Part shown: piece after piece, positions 47,926-59,934 of the stretch
Numbering within the stretch: the stretch's first letter is position 1
Layout: every line of letters begins with the position of its first letter
NCBI GenBank assembly: GCA_963971535.1
Contig: CAXASK010002026.1
Location: forward strand, 430,884-494,883
Origin: Notolepis coatsorum
Lineage: Eukaryota > Chordata > Actinopteri > Aulopiformes > Paralepididae
Length of the DNA stretch: 64,000 nt
Direction of reading: 5' to 3'
The notes under the pieces: generated by a model
What the model was told of the DNA's origin: nothing
What the model saw: only the letters and a program-made list of their open reading frames with translations
The model's database searches: none
Translations under genes and position numbers: made by a program

Positions 47926-48253
47926 TGTGAGCTGAATGCGATAATAATGCCATTAATTTAGACATTCAACACTGGCTCCTCATATGGTCCTTTTAGATAA
48001 AGCGAATTCTGCTCTGAGAGATATAATCTCAGTCTTTAAATGTCCCTTATTATGGAACATGATTGAAAACTTTATTAACAGATTGCAGAATGGGTACAAT
48101 ACAGTACAGCTCAATACCCACACCCCCTATTCCTTGTATCACCTGTTTGCCCCACCTCCCCTTTCCCAGAAAACCCTGTGAGGCCCTCGGTTGCAAAATT
48201 ACAACATCACTTTTTAGCGTTTGGCTATAAAAAAAAAAAGGACGAAAAAAGTC

Positions 48254-48488
48254 TTTAACCCTTTCACTACCACACTACAGAAGGTTAGCCTTTCGCACTA
48301 CCACACTACAGAAGGCTAACCTTTCCCTATACCACAACCGTCTGTAGTGTGGTAGTGAAAGGGTTAACCTTTTGTAGTGTGGTTGTGAAAGGGTTAACAC
48401 TTTGTCGTGTGGCAGTGAAAGGGATAACCTTCTGTAATGTCGCAGTGAAAGTGTTAACCTTCTGTAGTGTGGCAGTGAAATGGTTAAT
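48254..48488. mobile_element. Foldback element made of 30-bp TTAACCCTTTCACT units
   Basis: About three decayed units in + orientation, a centre near 48335, then about five inverted units, ending AGTGAAATGGTTAA. Same architecture as 33710-33985. Confidence 0.9.
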
Positions 48489-48744
48489 CACATTTTACAT
48501 AGTCGAGGGGTCCTGTTGTTCAGCCTCACAGTGCTATTGGATAGTAAAATGTGTTTATAGGTCTCACATTATGGCCTCTGGAGTTGCTAATGTAATGAAG
48601 TTATTATTTTGGGCTTCACAGGGCGAGGTGAGGAAGAATCAAGCTCACAGAATTTAGAGCGGACCTTGGTTCTTCTCCTGTGGTCAGAGAATCAAGTCCT
48701 GAACTTAAAATGTTATTTGATTAGCAACGCTTTAGCAATACAAG

Positions 48745-48965
48745 TTCAAGTTTCTTTATTAGTTGTCATACAAAAATACAGAATACTTTTATATGAAATG
48801 CTTTTTTTCTGTTATGCTCCTGTCAGATAAAAATAGATAAAGTATCAAATAGAAAGTCAAGTACGTAAACAATGTGTAAACAAAAGTGTCCAATATACAT
48901 ATATACAATATACAATACAGAGTAGAAAAAAATTTGTAACTGAGTTACAATACAATACATTATAC
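48745..48965 (-). mobile_element. LINE 3' end, second copy
   Basis: Matches 44585-44720 (TTTCTTTATTAGTTGTCATA, TACTTTTATATGAAATGCTT). No coding part retained. Confidence 0.7.
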
Positions 48966-49095
48966 AGTACAATGCAGAAATGGGATTTGATCTGATAGTT
49001 TATTTGGTAGGGACAACACATGTCAATGAACATCCAAGTACAAAATACAAAATGTAGACATGCAGGGTTGTAGCAAGAGCTAATTTACACCCCTG

Positions 49096-49645
49096 TTACG
49101 ATTCCTGGAGCGTTTCGCTGGCATGTCGATGGTAGAGAGGAGTAGAACCCGATTTAACACGAGGAGGATGAAAATAAGATGAAGCACGAGTCGTGGATGA
49201 AAGTAATAAGCACTTTACTTTAACGTGGCAAACAATACAAAACTGACTCACTGATAAAAACGGAGAAACAAAAGGTTGACAGCACACAGGACGAGGGTAA
49301 CATGAACAATGATCGAGCACAGGAGGGCAGGGCAAACAACACTAATATACACAGACTAATTGACACATGAGGGTGATTGGAAACAAGACCCAGCTGTGTG
49401 GGAAAGACTGAAACAGCCTGGGGTAACATACTGAAACATGAGGAGACTAAATAACACATAGATACAGAAACAGGGAGAATACACTAGACTAGACAATGGG
49501 GCACAAGAGATACACAGACAACAAACAAGTGAGCACCACAGATAACAAATTAATAAACATAGATAAACACAAATGCAGTGGTGTAATGTTCATGAGTGGT
49601 GCTGCAAGTCCAATGACCGGTCCATTAGGACCGGGGGGGTGACAC
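49096..49645 (-). mobile_element. Probable solo LTR, antisense
   Basis: Starts TGTTACGATTCC and ends GGGGGGGTGACA, giving TG...CA ends. The flanks contain CACCC on both sides, but with an extra C at the left. Related sequence at 46690-47500. Confidence 0.65.
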
Positions 49646-49702
49646 ACCCGTAGTCCCTAAACAGGAGATATAAAAAACTCTTTCAATAAATAAATAGCCT
49701 GC

Positions 49703-50644
49703 TTAACACTTTGAGCGCCACGCCTGGTTTTCCGTTTTACCGGCTGAATGCCACCATCGGCGCCAATGTTAACGTTAATATCGCCTAATCTATGTTTTAA
49801 ATTATGGCTATGTGTCTAATCTGCCCATCACATTATCAAAGACTATTTTCCAGTCAGTGCTGTCAAGGCAGATTGTTTTTTTATCGCGTCGTTTCCGTTT
49901 CAGAGCAGTTAGAAAAGCCCCCGTTTTGATATAAAAGACAGCTCATTCTGGAGCATTCTATGAAAATCGTCTTTTAGTGGAATATTCCACAACGTTGATA
50001 TTCGTCGGCCTTTTTATGAATCGTTTTCAAATAAACGCTAGATGATCAATATTATACGTGCACGCAAGCACATTACGGCCGCGCACGGATAATCGCTCCG
50101 TTGATTTCCTCACAGACTTTTACAGTGAAACCGAAAGAAGACATTTCACAAAACAGCTTATAACTTCATCAAACGTACTCTGATTATCCTAACACTGATA
50201 ACATAGAGTCCTTACCTGACATCAGATGGTATCCAACTGGTATATTCCAATTCCTGATCACCATTCGAAAAAATCGATACGTGTATGGATCCAACGCGAT
50301 ACAGTAGAACTCCATGATCCGCGGGGCTCTGAGGTTCCAGAATGAACTGTGGTAACCCCGGCTGGATCAGTGAACTGGAAAATGTGGAGTACCGGATTTT
50401 TTTCCCCATTCATTTTCATTGAGTCCATTCCAAAATCACTTATGTCATCTGGGAGACGACAGGGGGCGCTTTTTTCCACAGTGATCGCCGGCGCCGCTCG
50501 GCTATACTCGGGTAGGCTCGGGTGATGCAATAATTTTTCAGATCGCTAAAAAGAAAAAAAAAAAAAAATCCGAGAAATCTCGTGAGTGGCTAGCAACCAC
50601 CTATAAAAAAACCTGAGAAATCTTGTGAGTGGCACTCAAAGTAA
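49703..50644. mobile_element. TTAA-flanked element, second copy
   Basis: Close copy of 41323-42258. Left end TTAACACTTTGAGCGCCACG; the right end GTGGCACTCAAAGT has lost its TTAA. The 65-codon minus-strand frame starting MGKKIRYSTF is kept with few changes. Confidence 0.85.
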
Positions 50645-50649
50645 AAGCA

Positions 50650-50990
50650 TTGTGACAATCAGTGATAAAAACAATAATAAAAACAAGTTACATAACTAAA
50701 TTAGATAAAAAATTATCACAGTTCTGGTTTGCCTTGAGATGCAGTTTAAGATGGGTCTTGAACATGGAGTATGTGGGGCACTCTCTAATCGCAACTGGTA
50801 GGTTATTCCAGTAGTTACCACCTTTAACAGAGAACACAGTTTTTGCAAAGGTAGTATACCGAAAAAGCACCTTACAGTCCCCTCTACTGATGGCCCTGGT
50901 GGTAATGCCAGTGTCTCCTTTTTGTTGGATGAACTCATTCAATGGGGGAGGGGCAAGTCCATGCAAAACCTTGTACATAAAGCAAGTATA
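50650..50990 (-). pseudogene. LINE ORF2 C-terminal fragment
   Basis: Minus-strand frame MYKVLHGLAPPPLNEFIQQ ... GGNYWNNLPVAIRECPTYSM, typical of the last segment after RT in fish LINEs. The RT core is absent. Confidence 0.8.
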
Positions 50991-51225
50991 TTTAAAAAAC
51001 GTGCAAATTCGCGAAATTTTGCATGTTATGTTTTTCTAAGATATTACAGTGGTGAAATGAATTTGGTTTCCTATCAAATACTTTTATGGCTTTTTTGTAG
51101 AGTAATTCTATTGGTGTAAGAGTAGTGATAAAGTGGGTAAAGTGGGTGCTACAGTGAGTTGTTTATTTAAAGTGAGTGTGTACGTGTGGATGTGTGTGCT
51201 GTGAGTGTATTTGATTGTTTGTTAC

Positions 51226-51415
51226 ATACATTTACATTTACATTTAGTCATTTAGCTGACGCTTTTATCCAAAGCGACTTACAAGTTCTGTACGACAAGC
51301 CATCAGGAAGGGCACAACTCTATCAGCTGAGCAACAATGTTCATCAAAGTGTTGAGTGCTACAGTGTAGGTTAGTTTATTAGGACAAGTGCATGACAGTA
51401 CGGTTAGTTAGGGTT

Positions 51416-51451
<36 letters not shown>

Positions 51452-52377
51452 CAGATAATGGTTGAAGAAGTGCGTCTTTAGTCGACGGCGAAAGATTGGA
51501 CGTGATTCGGCTGTCCTAACTGGGGTGGGTAGTTCATTCCACCATTGTGGGGCAAGGACTGAGAATAGGCGACTTCTCTTTGATGACCCTCCCGGAGCTT
51601 GGATAGGAGTAGGTCTGAGGCGGCCAGAAGATGCAGAGCGTAGGGGTCTTGAGGGTGTGTAGTTAGAGACCATTGACCGGAGGTAGGCGGGAGCGGTTCC
51701 CTTTGCCGCACGGTATGCTAGGTCGAGGGCCTTGAAGCGGATTCGTGCAGCAATGGGGAGCCAGTGCAGGTCCCTAAGAAGTGGGGTGACATGGGCCGAC
51801 TTCGGTAGGTTTGAGATCAGGCGGGCCGCTGCGTTCTGAATGAGTTGAAGAGGCTTAGTGGCAGTGGCCGGGAGGCCAGCGAGCAGTGCATTGCAGTAGT
51901 CGAGGCGGGAGATGACTGTTGATTGGACGAGGAGTTGGGTGGCTTCTTTTGTCAGGAAGGGGCGTATCCTTCTGACGTTGCTCAGGAGGAATCGGCAGGT
52001 TCTGGTCGTCGCTGCGATGTGAGCAGAGAAGTTCAACTGGTCGTCGAGGACAACACCAAGGTTCTTGGCGGTCGGGGACGCAGTCACAGCTGCATTCTCG
52101 ACTGTGATTGAAAGGTCGGTTAGGGGGGAGGATTTGGCCGGCAGGTGGAGCAATTCTGTTTTGCTTAGGTTCAGTTTGAGGTGGTTGGACGTCATCCAGG
52201 CTGAGATGTCGGACAGACAGGCCGAGATCCGCACAGAGACGTGGATATCTGAGGGAGGGAAGGAGAGGAAGAGTTGAGTATCGTCGGCATAACAATGGTA
52301 GGAGAAGCCATGAGACGTGATAATGTTACCCAGTGATTTAGTGTAGAGGGAGAAGAGAAGGGGTCCTAAAGTGTTAT
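51226..52377 (-). mobile_element. Rex1/CR1-like LINE 3' half
   Basis: Minus-strand frame (51446 to about 52377) begins within RT at GPLLFSLYTKSLG, has the catalytic YADDTQLF, then SKTELLHLPAK, and the post-RT region with LLRDLHWLPIAARIRFK and WWNELPTPVRTAESRPIFRR. The 3' UTR has a T tract at 51420 (A tract on the minus strand) and ends in TAAATG repeats at 51226. The 5' half, with endonuclease and fingers, is absent. Confidence 0.9.
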
Positions 52378-52501
52378 TGTCGTTGAGCATCCTGATGGCC
52401 TGGGGATAGAAGCTCCTTCTGAGTCTCTCTGTACACATCCACATTTGTATCAACCATGCAGATTTCACCACGCGCATAATTAACCTCTCTAGATCCACCA
52501 C
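52378..52501 (-). pseudogene. Fragment of a second LINE fused in frame
   Basis: ERLRRSFYPQAIRMLNDNN matches the end of the other LINE type at 61665-61720 (RLRLSFFPQAIRALN), then switches to GPLLFSLYT of the Rex1-like element. The junction at about 52377 leaves the frame open. Confidence 0.7.
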
Positions 52502-52636
52502 ACGCGTTATTTAGGATTTTATCTGAAAAAAGTAATTAGGTTACACAATATAATCGGAGCTATTTAACCCTTTGTGATGTCATAATATCAATTAGCTTGA
52601 ATTCATCAATTAGCTGTCTTTTAGAGCCACTGTCTT

Positions 52637-52870
52637 ACCTAATCTATTGCCCAATTTGTGAAATATTCTTTACTTGTGTTGGGTAGCCAATCAGGAAAGG
52701 GAATAATGAATAAAAAAAAGTGTGTTGAATAGAGGTATGAGAAAGCGATTCCTGAAAAAAAAAAAAACATTCAATAAAACTTATCATAGTTTCTTACGGG
52801 GAAGCAATTACAAACATTTCCCACAGATTCAAGGAAATTGTATAAAATTGTCGAAAAGAACATTTGAGGT
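52637..52870. repeat. Inverted repeat, arm 1
   Basis: Near-complement of 55382-55603: ATTCAAGGAAATTGTATAAA here against ATACAATTTCCTTGAATCTG there. The arms lie about 2.5 kb apart. Confidence 0.88.
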
Positions 52871-53199
52871 CTTAACGCCCTAGCATACTTTACGGAAATG
52901 TACCTAAAAGTACATACCCAAGTAAATGGAAGATTGCTCCACTTCTACAAGGTCCATTTGCATGTTCCTTAGTTCCTGGTATGTATTCCCAGTGTCATAA
53001 ATATTGTGTCTGCGTTACTATGCTTGAGTAAATTGTAATGAACCAAAGGAAAATAATATAAATCATTTCGATTGTCTTTTTCCCATCTTTGACAGTGAAC
53101 AACACCATGCTAACATTGACCAGACCTGAAGTTGCCACTGAGCTCATTCAGCACCTTCTTTAGAAGTGTCCAAAAATATCTAAGCAAATGAATAAAGGG
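52871..53199. other. No gene recognised
   Basis: Plain AT-rich DNA. Confidence 0.5.
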
Positions 53200-54236
53200 T
53201 GTTACGGTGAGTGGCAAGGTCCCAGTAGTAGAGGAATAAAGGAGGCAGAGAGTGATCAGTGGTTCCTTTTAATGTTGGAACAATACACCCGAGCAACAGA
53301 GAATAGGCAATGACGCCGAGCGTCTACTGAAGAAGCATTGAACAACTAGTCAAGACGATCTGGAGCGGAAACGTCCGAGTCCAGGGGCACCGCCGTGTAC
53401 CGAGCTGGAGGTAGTGTGAAGAACCGACGATAAAACACAGGGAAGACAGGGGGTTACATAGGTACACATTCCAGACATTCCACACGCACCACAGTGACAA
53501 CGAATCAGAGAACACAGACAATTAGTGACAGGGGAGAACCCGCTCTGCGCCGCCCCCTGTCTCCCTCCCTGTCTCCGGCTGTCTCGGAGCGATGACCGGA
53601 GTGTTGAACGTCCCGTGATTAAGACGGGGAAGACGCAACCCTCTTTGCGCCGCCCCTGTGCCTCAAATAGATCCGCTATCAGATCTATCATTAATCTTTC
53701 AAAATGTTCAGTTGCTATCGCTATCAGCTCTATCTTTAATTTTTCAAAATGTTCAGTTGCTATTGCATGCACTCATCTGTGTTTCACTACACATATGAGT
53801 GCATGCTTACCAACTGTCCGTCTGCAACACCACTATCATCACCGACATCTAAGAAGGGAGATCCCCCCTTGAACGGCCCTTCTAAGGTTTCTCTCCTCCA
53901 CACTGCCTGTGGTGCATTTTTTCCTATTGTTAGGTTTTAGTGAGTTTTTCCTTACCTTCGCGTGGGGTCTGTCTGGGAGTGCTTGCATTCATTCATTTAT
54001 TTTGCATTTATTTTAAATTTGTTGGACCTTATGGTGTTCTTGTTTTGTTCTTGATTTATTGTGGTGTTTCTTCTTGACTTGTTTAAAGAAGACGTGTCCG
54101 GCCCCATGGTGACATTAACGTGTGTTGTCGGGCCTTACAAATACATTTGATTTGATTTGATTTGGGGGAGACGAGTGACAGGTGTCAGAATGGTGTGCGG
54201 TTCTCAGGCAGCAGCCAGAGAACCCAGAGCGTTACA
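53200..54236 (-). mobile_element. LTR-like element with nested LINE 3' end
   Basis: TGTTACGGTGAG at the left, AGAGCGTTACA at the right, with identical flanks AAAGGG (53194-53199 and 54237-54242). The TG...CA ends and short duplication fit a solo LTR. At 53640-54165 a LINE 3' UTR is inserted (AGGGAGATCCCCCCTTGAAC, then a TTGATTTGATTTGATTTG tail), as in Rex3/RTE-type elements. Confidence 0.65.
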
Positions 54237-54538
54237 AAAGGGCAGATGATTTACGGCGTTTTTTTTTGTAGATATACAGTACTGAAATTTGCCATCCGGA
54301 CACATGCAATTAGAAATATGAATATAGAATATTAGGCACATTTTCGGGAAAATATGACTTAAGGGCTTAAGAGGTCGAGGCATGGTGAATCCTTCTGTTG
54401 CGTTTACAGTTCTCCACTGGCGTCGTGCGTCACTCTTGATCTGCGCTGGTCGGCCCAGACAGATGGCACACGGGATGTGTGTTGTGTTAACCAATGGCAT
54501 TGTTCATTTGACATAACACCGACATACACTGTTTCATC

Positions 54539-54616
54539 CCCCCCCCCCCCCCCCCCCCTCCTCCTCCTCCACCCACCCGTTTACAGTCAGATCACCCCCC
54601 CCCCCCCCCCCCCCCC
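54539..54616. repeat. Two poly-C tracts
   Basis: C runs at 54539-54558 and 54595-54616, separated by TCC-rich DNA. Confidence 0.95.
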
Positions 54617-54661
54617 ACCTCTCCGGTCGTCCACGATGATTGCGAGGGGGATCAATCCGTC

Positions 54662-54946
54662 CAGGGTTCGAGTTATCAGCTGAGAGCTATGTGGGCCCCC
54701 GAAATTTCTTTTTACTCTTTTTTCCTGAAATTGTGAAATTTATGAACTGAAAACTAAAATATTATCTATTAACAATGTATTTAGGTCACATAAATAATAC
54801 AAATTCGTACATTGAAAAAAAAAAGAATATATATATACTGTATATAAAAAAAATACGCTTTTTTTTAGAGACCCCCACAGGTGTTGTTGACTATGGGGGC
54901 CCAGATTCTATCTATGGGGGGCCAAGCCCCCATAACTCGAACCCTG
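54662..54946. mobile_element. Small hAT-like element, about 285 bp
   Basis: CAGGGTTCGAGTTAT and ATAACTCGAACCCTG form a 15-bp perfect inverted repeat. AATCCGTC occurs on both sides (54654-54661 and 54950-54957), the right copy displaced by three bases. Confidence 0.8.
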
Positions 54947-55107
54947 CTGAATCCGTCTCCCCCTGGCTCCAGTTCCATCGATTTAAGATCAGGTTTTAAA
55001 ATAGAAACGGTAGCTAGCGGTGGTAGAGAGATTGGCGGCCCGGTCATTTTCCGGAGTGCAGCCACATCTGCTTTATTGCTCGCCTGGATGTGTTTTTTCT
55101 AATTCAG

Positions 55108-55132
55108 GGAGGGGGGGGGGGGGGGGGGGGGG
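55108..55132. repeat. Poly-G tract
   Basis: About 24 G with one leading A. Confidence 0.95.
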
Positions 55133-55381
55133 TTGTGGCTGGTTGTTTCCCCCATAATCTTTATCCGATTTCTGAGAATGATGTAAAACTATATACTGTT
55201 GGTTTGAAATAACAGGGCCACGCAGGGATTAGCCCCCCCATGAGGCCACATAGGGCTGGTGCGTGGCTGGCCACAGTCCTCTTCAGTATGTCATGATCAT
55301 TCTGTCGTAACAAATCCTCACACTATACATGGAGCTGGCTGTGATGAAAACAACATTTACATTTACAATTAGTCAAATGTT

Positions 55382-55603
55382 ATTTTCGACAATTGTATAC
55401 AATTTCCTTGAATCTGTGGGAAATGTTTGTAATTGCTTCCCCGTAAGAAATTATGATAAGTTTCATTGAATGTATATTTTTTTCCAGGAATCTCTTTCTC
55501 ATACCTCTATTCAACACACCTTTTTATTCATTATTCCCTTTCCTGATTGGCTACCCAGCACAAGTAAAGAATATTTCACAAATTGGGCAATAGATTAGGT
55601 AAC
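55382..55603. repeat. Inverted repeat, arm 2
   Basis: Complement of 52637-52870. It ends at GGGCAATAGATTAGGTAA, where a LINE tail begins. Confidence 0.88.
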
Positions 55604-55855
55604 ATTTAAATTTACATTTTGTCATTTAGCTGAACGCTTTTTTCCAAAGCGACTTACAAGTTCTGTACGACAAGTCATCAGGAAGGGCACAACTCTTATC
55701 AGCTGAGCAACAATGTTCATCAAAGTGTTGAGTGCTACAGTGTGGGTTAGTTTATTAGGACAAGTGCATGACAGTAAGGTTAGTTAGGGTTAGATTTTAT
55801 TATTATTTAAACAAATCTTTATTATTTCAGATAATGGTTGAAGAAGTGTGGTTGA
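55604..55855 (-). mobile_element. Rex1-like LINE 3' UTR copy
   Basis: Matches 51226-51475 (GCGACTTACAAGTTCTGTAC; CAACAATGTTCATCAAAGTG). No coding part. Confidence 0.88.
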
Positions 55856-56690
55856 CGGCGACTACACAAACAAACCTGAAGATAATGTGTATCTCCTCTT
55901 ACGGAGCCACCCTGTGGAATGGCAGACTATAGAGGATGAGGATACAATATTGTGAAAACATATATCAATTCAAATCTAGACAAAAAAAATCTATTTCCGA
56001 TAGGTGCAGAAGGGAAGAAGAGCTTTAATCGCATTTAATTTAAAAAAAATACATATGACATATCATATTACATTATATAATCATATTATAATTAATTTGT
56101 ATATTATATTAAACTATATTTACACTATATACTATTATATTATGGTACTATATTATGTCATGTACTATATATCTCAGATCACATTATATATGTGTTGTAT
56201 ACACTATTATATACTATTATATACTGCAGGTATACTATACTGTAATGTGCACTATATGTATGTACTATGTATGTACTAGATACAGACACATTAGCTGGTT
56301 GAACAACATCTATATGTGTGGTAATAATGCAGATATTGAGTGTATTTCTGTGAAAATGCGTGTGGCGCACGCCTCTGAATCCAACCAAAGCGATTAAATT
56401 CACTTCCCGCCCGTGAGTCGTCCACCCGCCCGCCTCACGCCTCACGCCTCACGCCCGCGCCTGGTGGGTTTCGTGCGTTAGTGTCCTGAATGTACACAAT
56501 AAATGTCATCGCGATCTGGTCATTACTTTACATGTCGGCCTAACGGTGCTGCTGGAGGAAAGGTCATGGGGTCACCAAAATGGAGCGCACACTCGAGCTT
56601 CAATGTATTTGGTTTCCTCCTATTGGGGTCATGGATGTGCACAACAAATGTCAATGCAATCCAGCAATCACTTTTCCAGATATTGTGAGA
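55856..56690. other. AT-rich DNA, no gene recognised
   Basis: 56060-56290 is TATA/ATTAT-rich. 56430-56455 has CACGCCT repeats. Confidence 0.5.
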
Positions 56691-56696
56691 ACAGAA

Positions 56697-56729
56697 ACAC
56701 ACACACACACACACACATACAAACACACG

Positions 56730-56769
<40 letters not shown>

Positions 56770-56790
56770 TGCACAAACACACACACACAG
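56697..56790. repeat. (CA)n microsatellite
   Basis: CA repeats with short interruptions. Confidence 0.96.
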
Positions 56791-57099
56791 GGAGAAAACA
56801 TAACCTTGGTAATTACGGTGACAGCTGGCTACACAGCTGGCTATATCCATCAAAGTAGGTGGGTGGTATACTCTTTATACTTTATACTCTTAGTCGTTAT
56901 ACTGTATACTCTTTATACTTTATAGGGATGGCTAATACCGTATCAACTTCAGCCACCTTCTCTTCTCTTTGTCGTCGGGAGGAAGGCGGTAATAAGATAC
57001 TGTTTTGTTGACATCGTTCCTATTAATTATTGCAACACGGAACACAGCACTGCACCATTTTAATGCCCTTAGATGTCCCGTCTGACGTCACCCTAGCCA

Positions 57100-57374
57100 T
57101 CCCTATACTCTTTATACTTTATACTCTTCATACTTTATACTCTTCATACTTTATACTCTTCATACTTTATACTCTTCATACTGACGCACATAACCTTATT
57201 TACACTGCTGGTGAAACAGCTGATTTCATGGTAACGCCCAGCTTCTTTGATTTACTCAGAAGAACTCTTTTCCAACATGCCAACCAACCAACCAACAAAC
57301 AAACAAACAAACAAACAAACAAACAAACAAACAAACAAACAAACAAACAAACAAACAAACAAACAAACAAACAC
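57100..57374. repeat. CTTTATACTTTATA minisatellite and (AAAC)n
   Basis: TACTCTTCATACTTTATAC units at about 57105-57182 (also at 56870-56925), and an (AAAC)n run at 57294-57374. Confidence 0.95.
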
Positions 57375-57575
57375 AGAAGCATCTTTAATTGAACACTGTG
57401 CGTAGCTTTCTTTCATGCTGGTGCATCAATGCACTTTGCCACATGGTAATCCTCCTCTATCAAATGGCACAGTAATCTGGGCTGCCTGCCTCCATAATGC
57501 TTGGTCTCTTGGGCCGTCCCTCCCTCACAGTCCAGCGGTGAACATGGTTGCAACACTAGAGGGGCCGCTTCTGGT

Positions 57576-58196
57576 TAGAGATGTCCCCGATCACATCTGT
57601 TTGGTCCCGATCCGATCCCGATCATGTGATTTTGAGTATCTACCGATACCGATCTTTCCCGATCCGATCAAAAAAAATTAAAAAATTCAAATACATTTTC
57701 TTTCTTTTTTTATCCCAATTTCTCACATTACATTCACCCTGAATGTTGACGTTATCCAGGTGAAAAGTTAACTTCATTCAAGCGAGGCATTGCAACCGGA
57801 GTAATCTAAAAACTCTGCCTCCAACCTGCTGCTTCATGAGAGCAATGGCGCCATCGTCTGTAAAAATCAGGTGACTGCAAGTTCTGCAACTAGTGGATGT
57901 CCCTCATCCTTGACATAAATCATTTGATGTATAATTCAATCAAAGGAAATGCGTTTGTTTTGGTAAAATTCTTCTGCTCTGTGTGACAATAAATAAATGA
58001 ATGATGATATGCAATTTAAAACCAAAACTAAGGCCTCAGTATGAGTTTAAGACGTGAACACGGTCATGTTTGTTGAATAAAAAAAAAAATACAAAAAATC
58101 CTGTTTTTATTTTATTTTATTTTTTTATCCCGATCTTCTGAAAATCACGTGATCGGCCTCCGATCCCGATCACATGATCGGATCGGGACTTCCCTA
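57576..58196. mobile_element. Complete hAT-type element, 621 bp
   Basis: TAGAGATGTCCCCGATC at the left and GATCGGGACTTCCCTA at the right. Perfect 8-bp duplication CTTCTGGT (57568-57575 and 58197-58204). Subterminal CCGATC repeats. No transposase. Confidence 0.95.
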
Positions 58197-58204
58197 CTTC
58201 TGGT

Positions 58205-58583
58205 AACTAACATCAGAACAAAAACAGCACCAAAATCTAATGTTCTCAAACTCACTGGCACATATAGGTCAATAGTACTCTGGAATGCTCTGCCGAAAAA
58301 CATCAAAATATTAAGGGATATCTTGCAAACTTGTCAAGTATGTAACTGTTATCTGTGTATTCTTTTTTTTTATTATTCTTTTTTTTAACTGGAATGTTAG
58401 ATTTTATAATGTGAATTTGTATATTTGTATGACTTTTTAATTGATGTGTTTTGTTTTATTTTTTATTCGTATTTTTTGTTGTACATTTGTATTGTATTTG
58501 TGTTGTCCATGGGACCCCAGGAAGACTAGAGGGTCTTTCATGTGTCTCTAATGGGGATCCTTTAATAAACATAAACATAAACA
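58205..58583 (+). pseudogene. LINE 3' end
   Basis: The remnant frame VLWNALPKNIK near 58280 and the 3' UTR ending TAATAAACATAAACATAAAC are typical of a fish LINE terminus. The hAT before it probably inserted into this element. Confidence 0.7.
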
Positions 58584-58944
58584 GTTCACGTCAGAGCATT
58601 AAAAGCAACACTGAAACAAAGCGTGCATGTGACATTTTTCAGAGCTAATTTTACATATTCATTAGATTAGATTAGATGCTCTCCACAAGGGAAATACATT
58701 TGTCAGTAGCTACATACAGTACAAACAAACAAGACAATGAATCAATCAAAAGCCAGTAAGCCAGTATTTTTCTAAAGGGACAATGCATTACTGTATACAG
58801 TTTATTGTATATACATACCTGCTTTTTTATTCTGTTAATTGTTGGTTTTTATGCTGTGGAGCAAACAGAGAGTATAAGAATCCCATTGTACTTGTTGCAT
58901 AATGACAAATAAAACTGAATGTGAAGGGTTGTTTATAATATATT
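58584..58944. other. No gene recognised
   Basis: AT-rich DNA, partly retroelement-like (ATTAGATTAGATTAGA at 58661). Confidence 0.45.
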
Positions 58945-59700
58945 AAAGGTGCTGTAAGTGGTATTCTTTTATTAAAATAAGTGTCTACATGTTCAAATAA
59001 TAGCACTATATTCCGACAGCCATCACTGATATGTGTCTGGTCAGTAACATGGGTCTCCCAGTCCCTCCTGCTCTGCAGTAAACAGCCATAACTGATATAT
59101 AGTGTCTGGTCAGTAACATGGGTCTCCCAGTCCCTCCTCTCTGCAGTAAACAGCCATCACTGATATAGAGTGCCTAGTCAGTAACATGGGTCTCCCAGTC
59201 CCTCCTCTCTGCAGTAAACAGCCATCACTGATATATAGTGTCTGGTCAGTAACATGGGTCTCCCAGTCCCTCCTCTCTGCAGTAAACAGCCATCACTGAT
59301 ATATAGTGTCTGGTCAGTAACATGGGTCTCCCAGTCCCTCCTGCTCTGCAGTAAACAGTCATCACTGATATAGAGTGTCTGGTCAGTAACATGGGTCTCC
59401 CAGTCCCTCCTCTCTGCAGTAAACAGTCATCACTGATATAGTGTGTCTGGTCAGTAACATGGGTCTCTCAGTCCCTCCACTCTGCAGTAAACAGCCATCA
59501 CTGATATAGAGTGTCTGGTCAGTAACATGGGTCTCCCAGTCCCTCCACTCTGCAGTAAACAGTCATCACTGATACAGAGTGTCTGGTCAGTAACATGGGT
59601 CTCCCAGTCCCTCCACTCTGCAGTAAACAGACATCACTGATACAGAGTGTCTGGTCAGTAACATGGGTCTCCCAGTCCCTCCTCTCTGCAGTAAAACACA
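58945..59700 (+). repeat. 68-bp minisatellite, left arm of large foldback
   Basis: GGTGCTGTAAGTGGTATT at the start as at 39596, then about 10 units containing GTGTCTGGTCAGTAACATGG in + orientation. Confidence 0.93.
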
Positions 59701-59934
59701 AAATAAATGTTCTGGTATCCTGTTCCCACTTTATCCAATCAGGAGAGAGAACTCCACACTGCAAAAAGGGTCTGACAAAAATAAGAAATAAGAACTAGTT
59801 TTAAGCTTGAAATAATCGGCCAGTGCAGTAAGCAAATCTGACTTGGCAAGATTTCTTGAAATAAGTAAAAAAATATCTAGGGTTCTCTCTCCTGATTGGA
59901 TAAAGTGGGAAGGGATACCAGGAAAGGTATTTTG
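59701..59934. other. Palindromic core of the large foldback
   Basis: CCACTTTATCCAATCAGGAG near 59731 is mirrored by CTCCTGATTGGATAAAGTGG near 59890, so the arms meet symmetrically. Confidence 0.88.
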
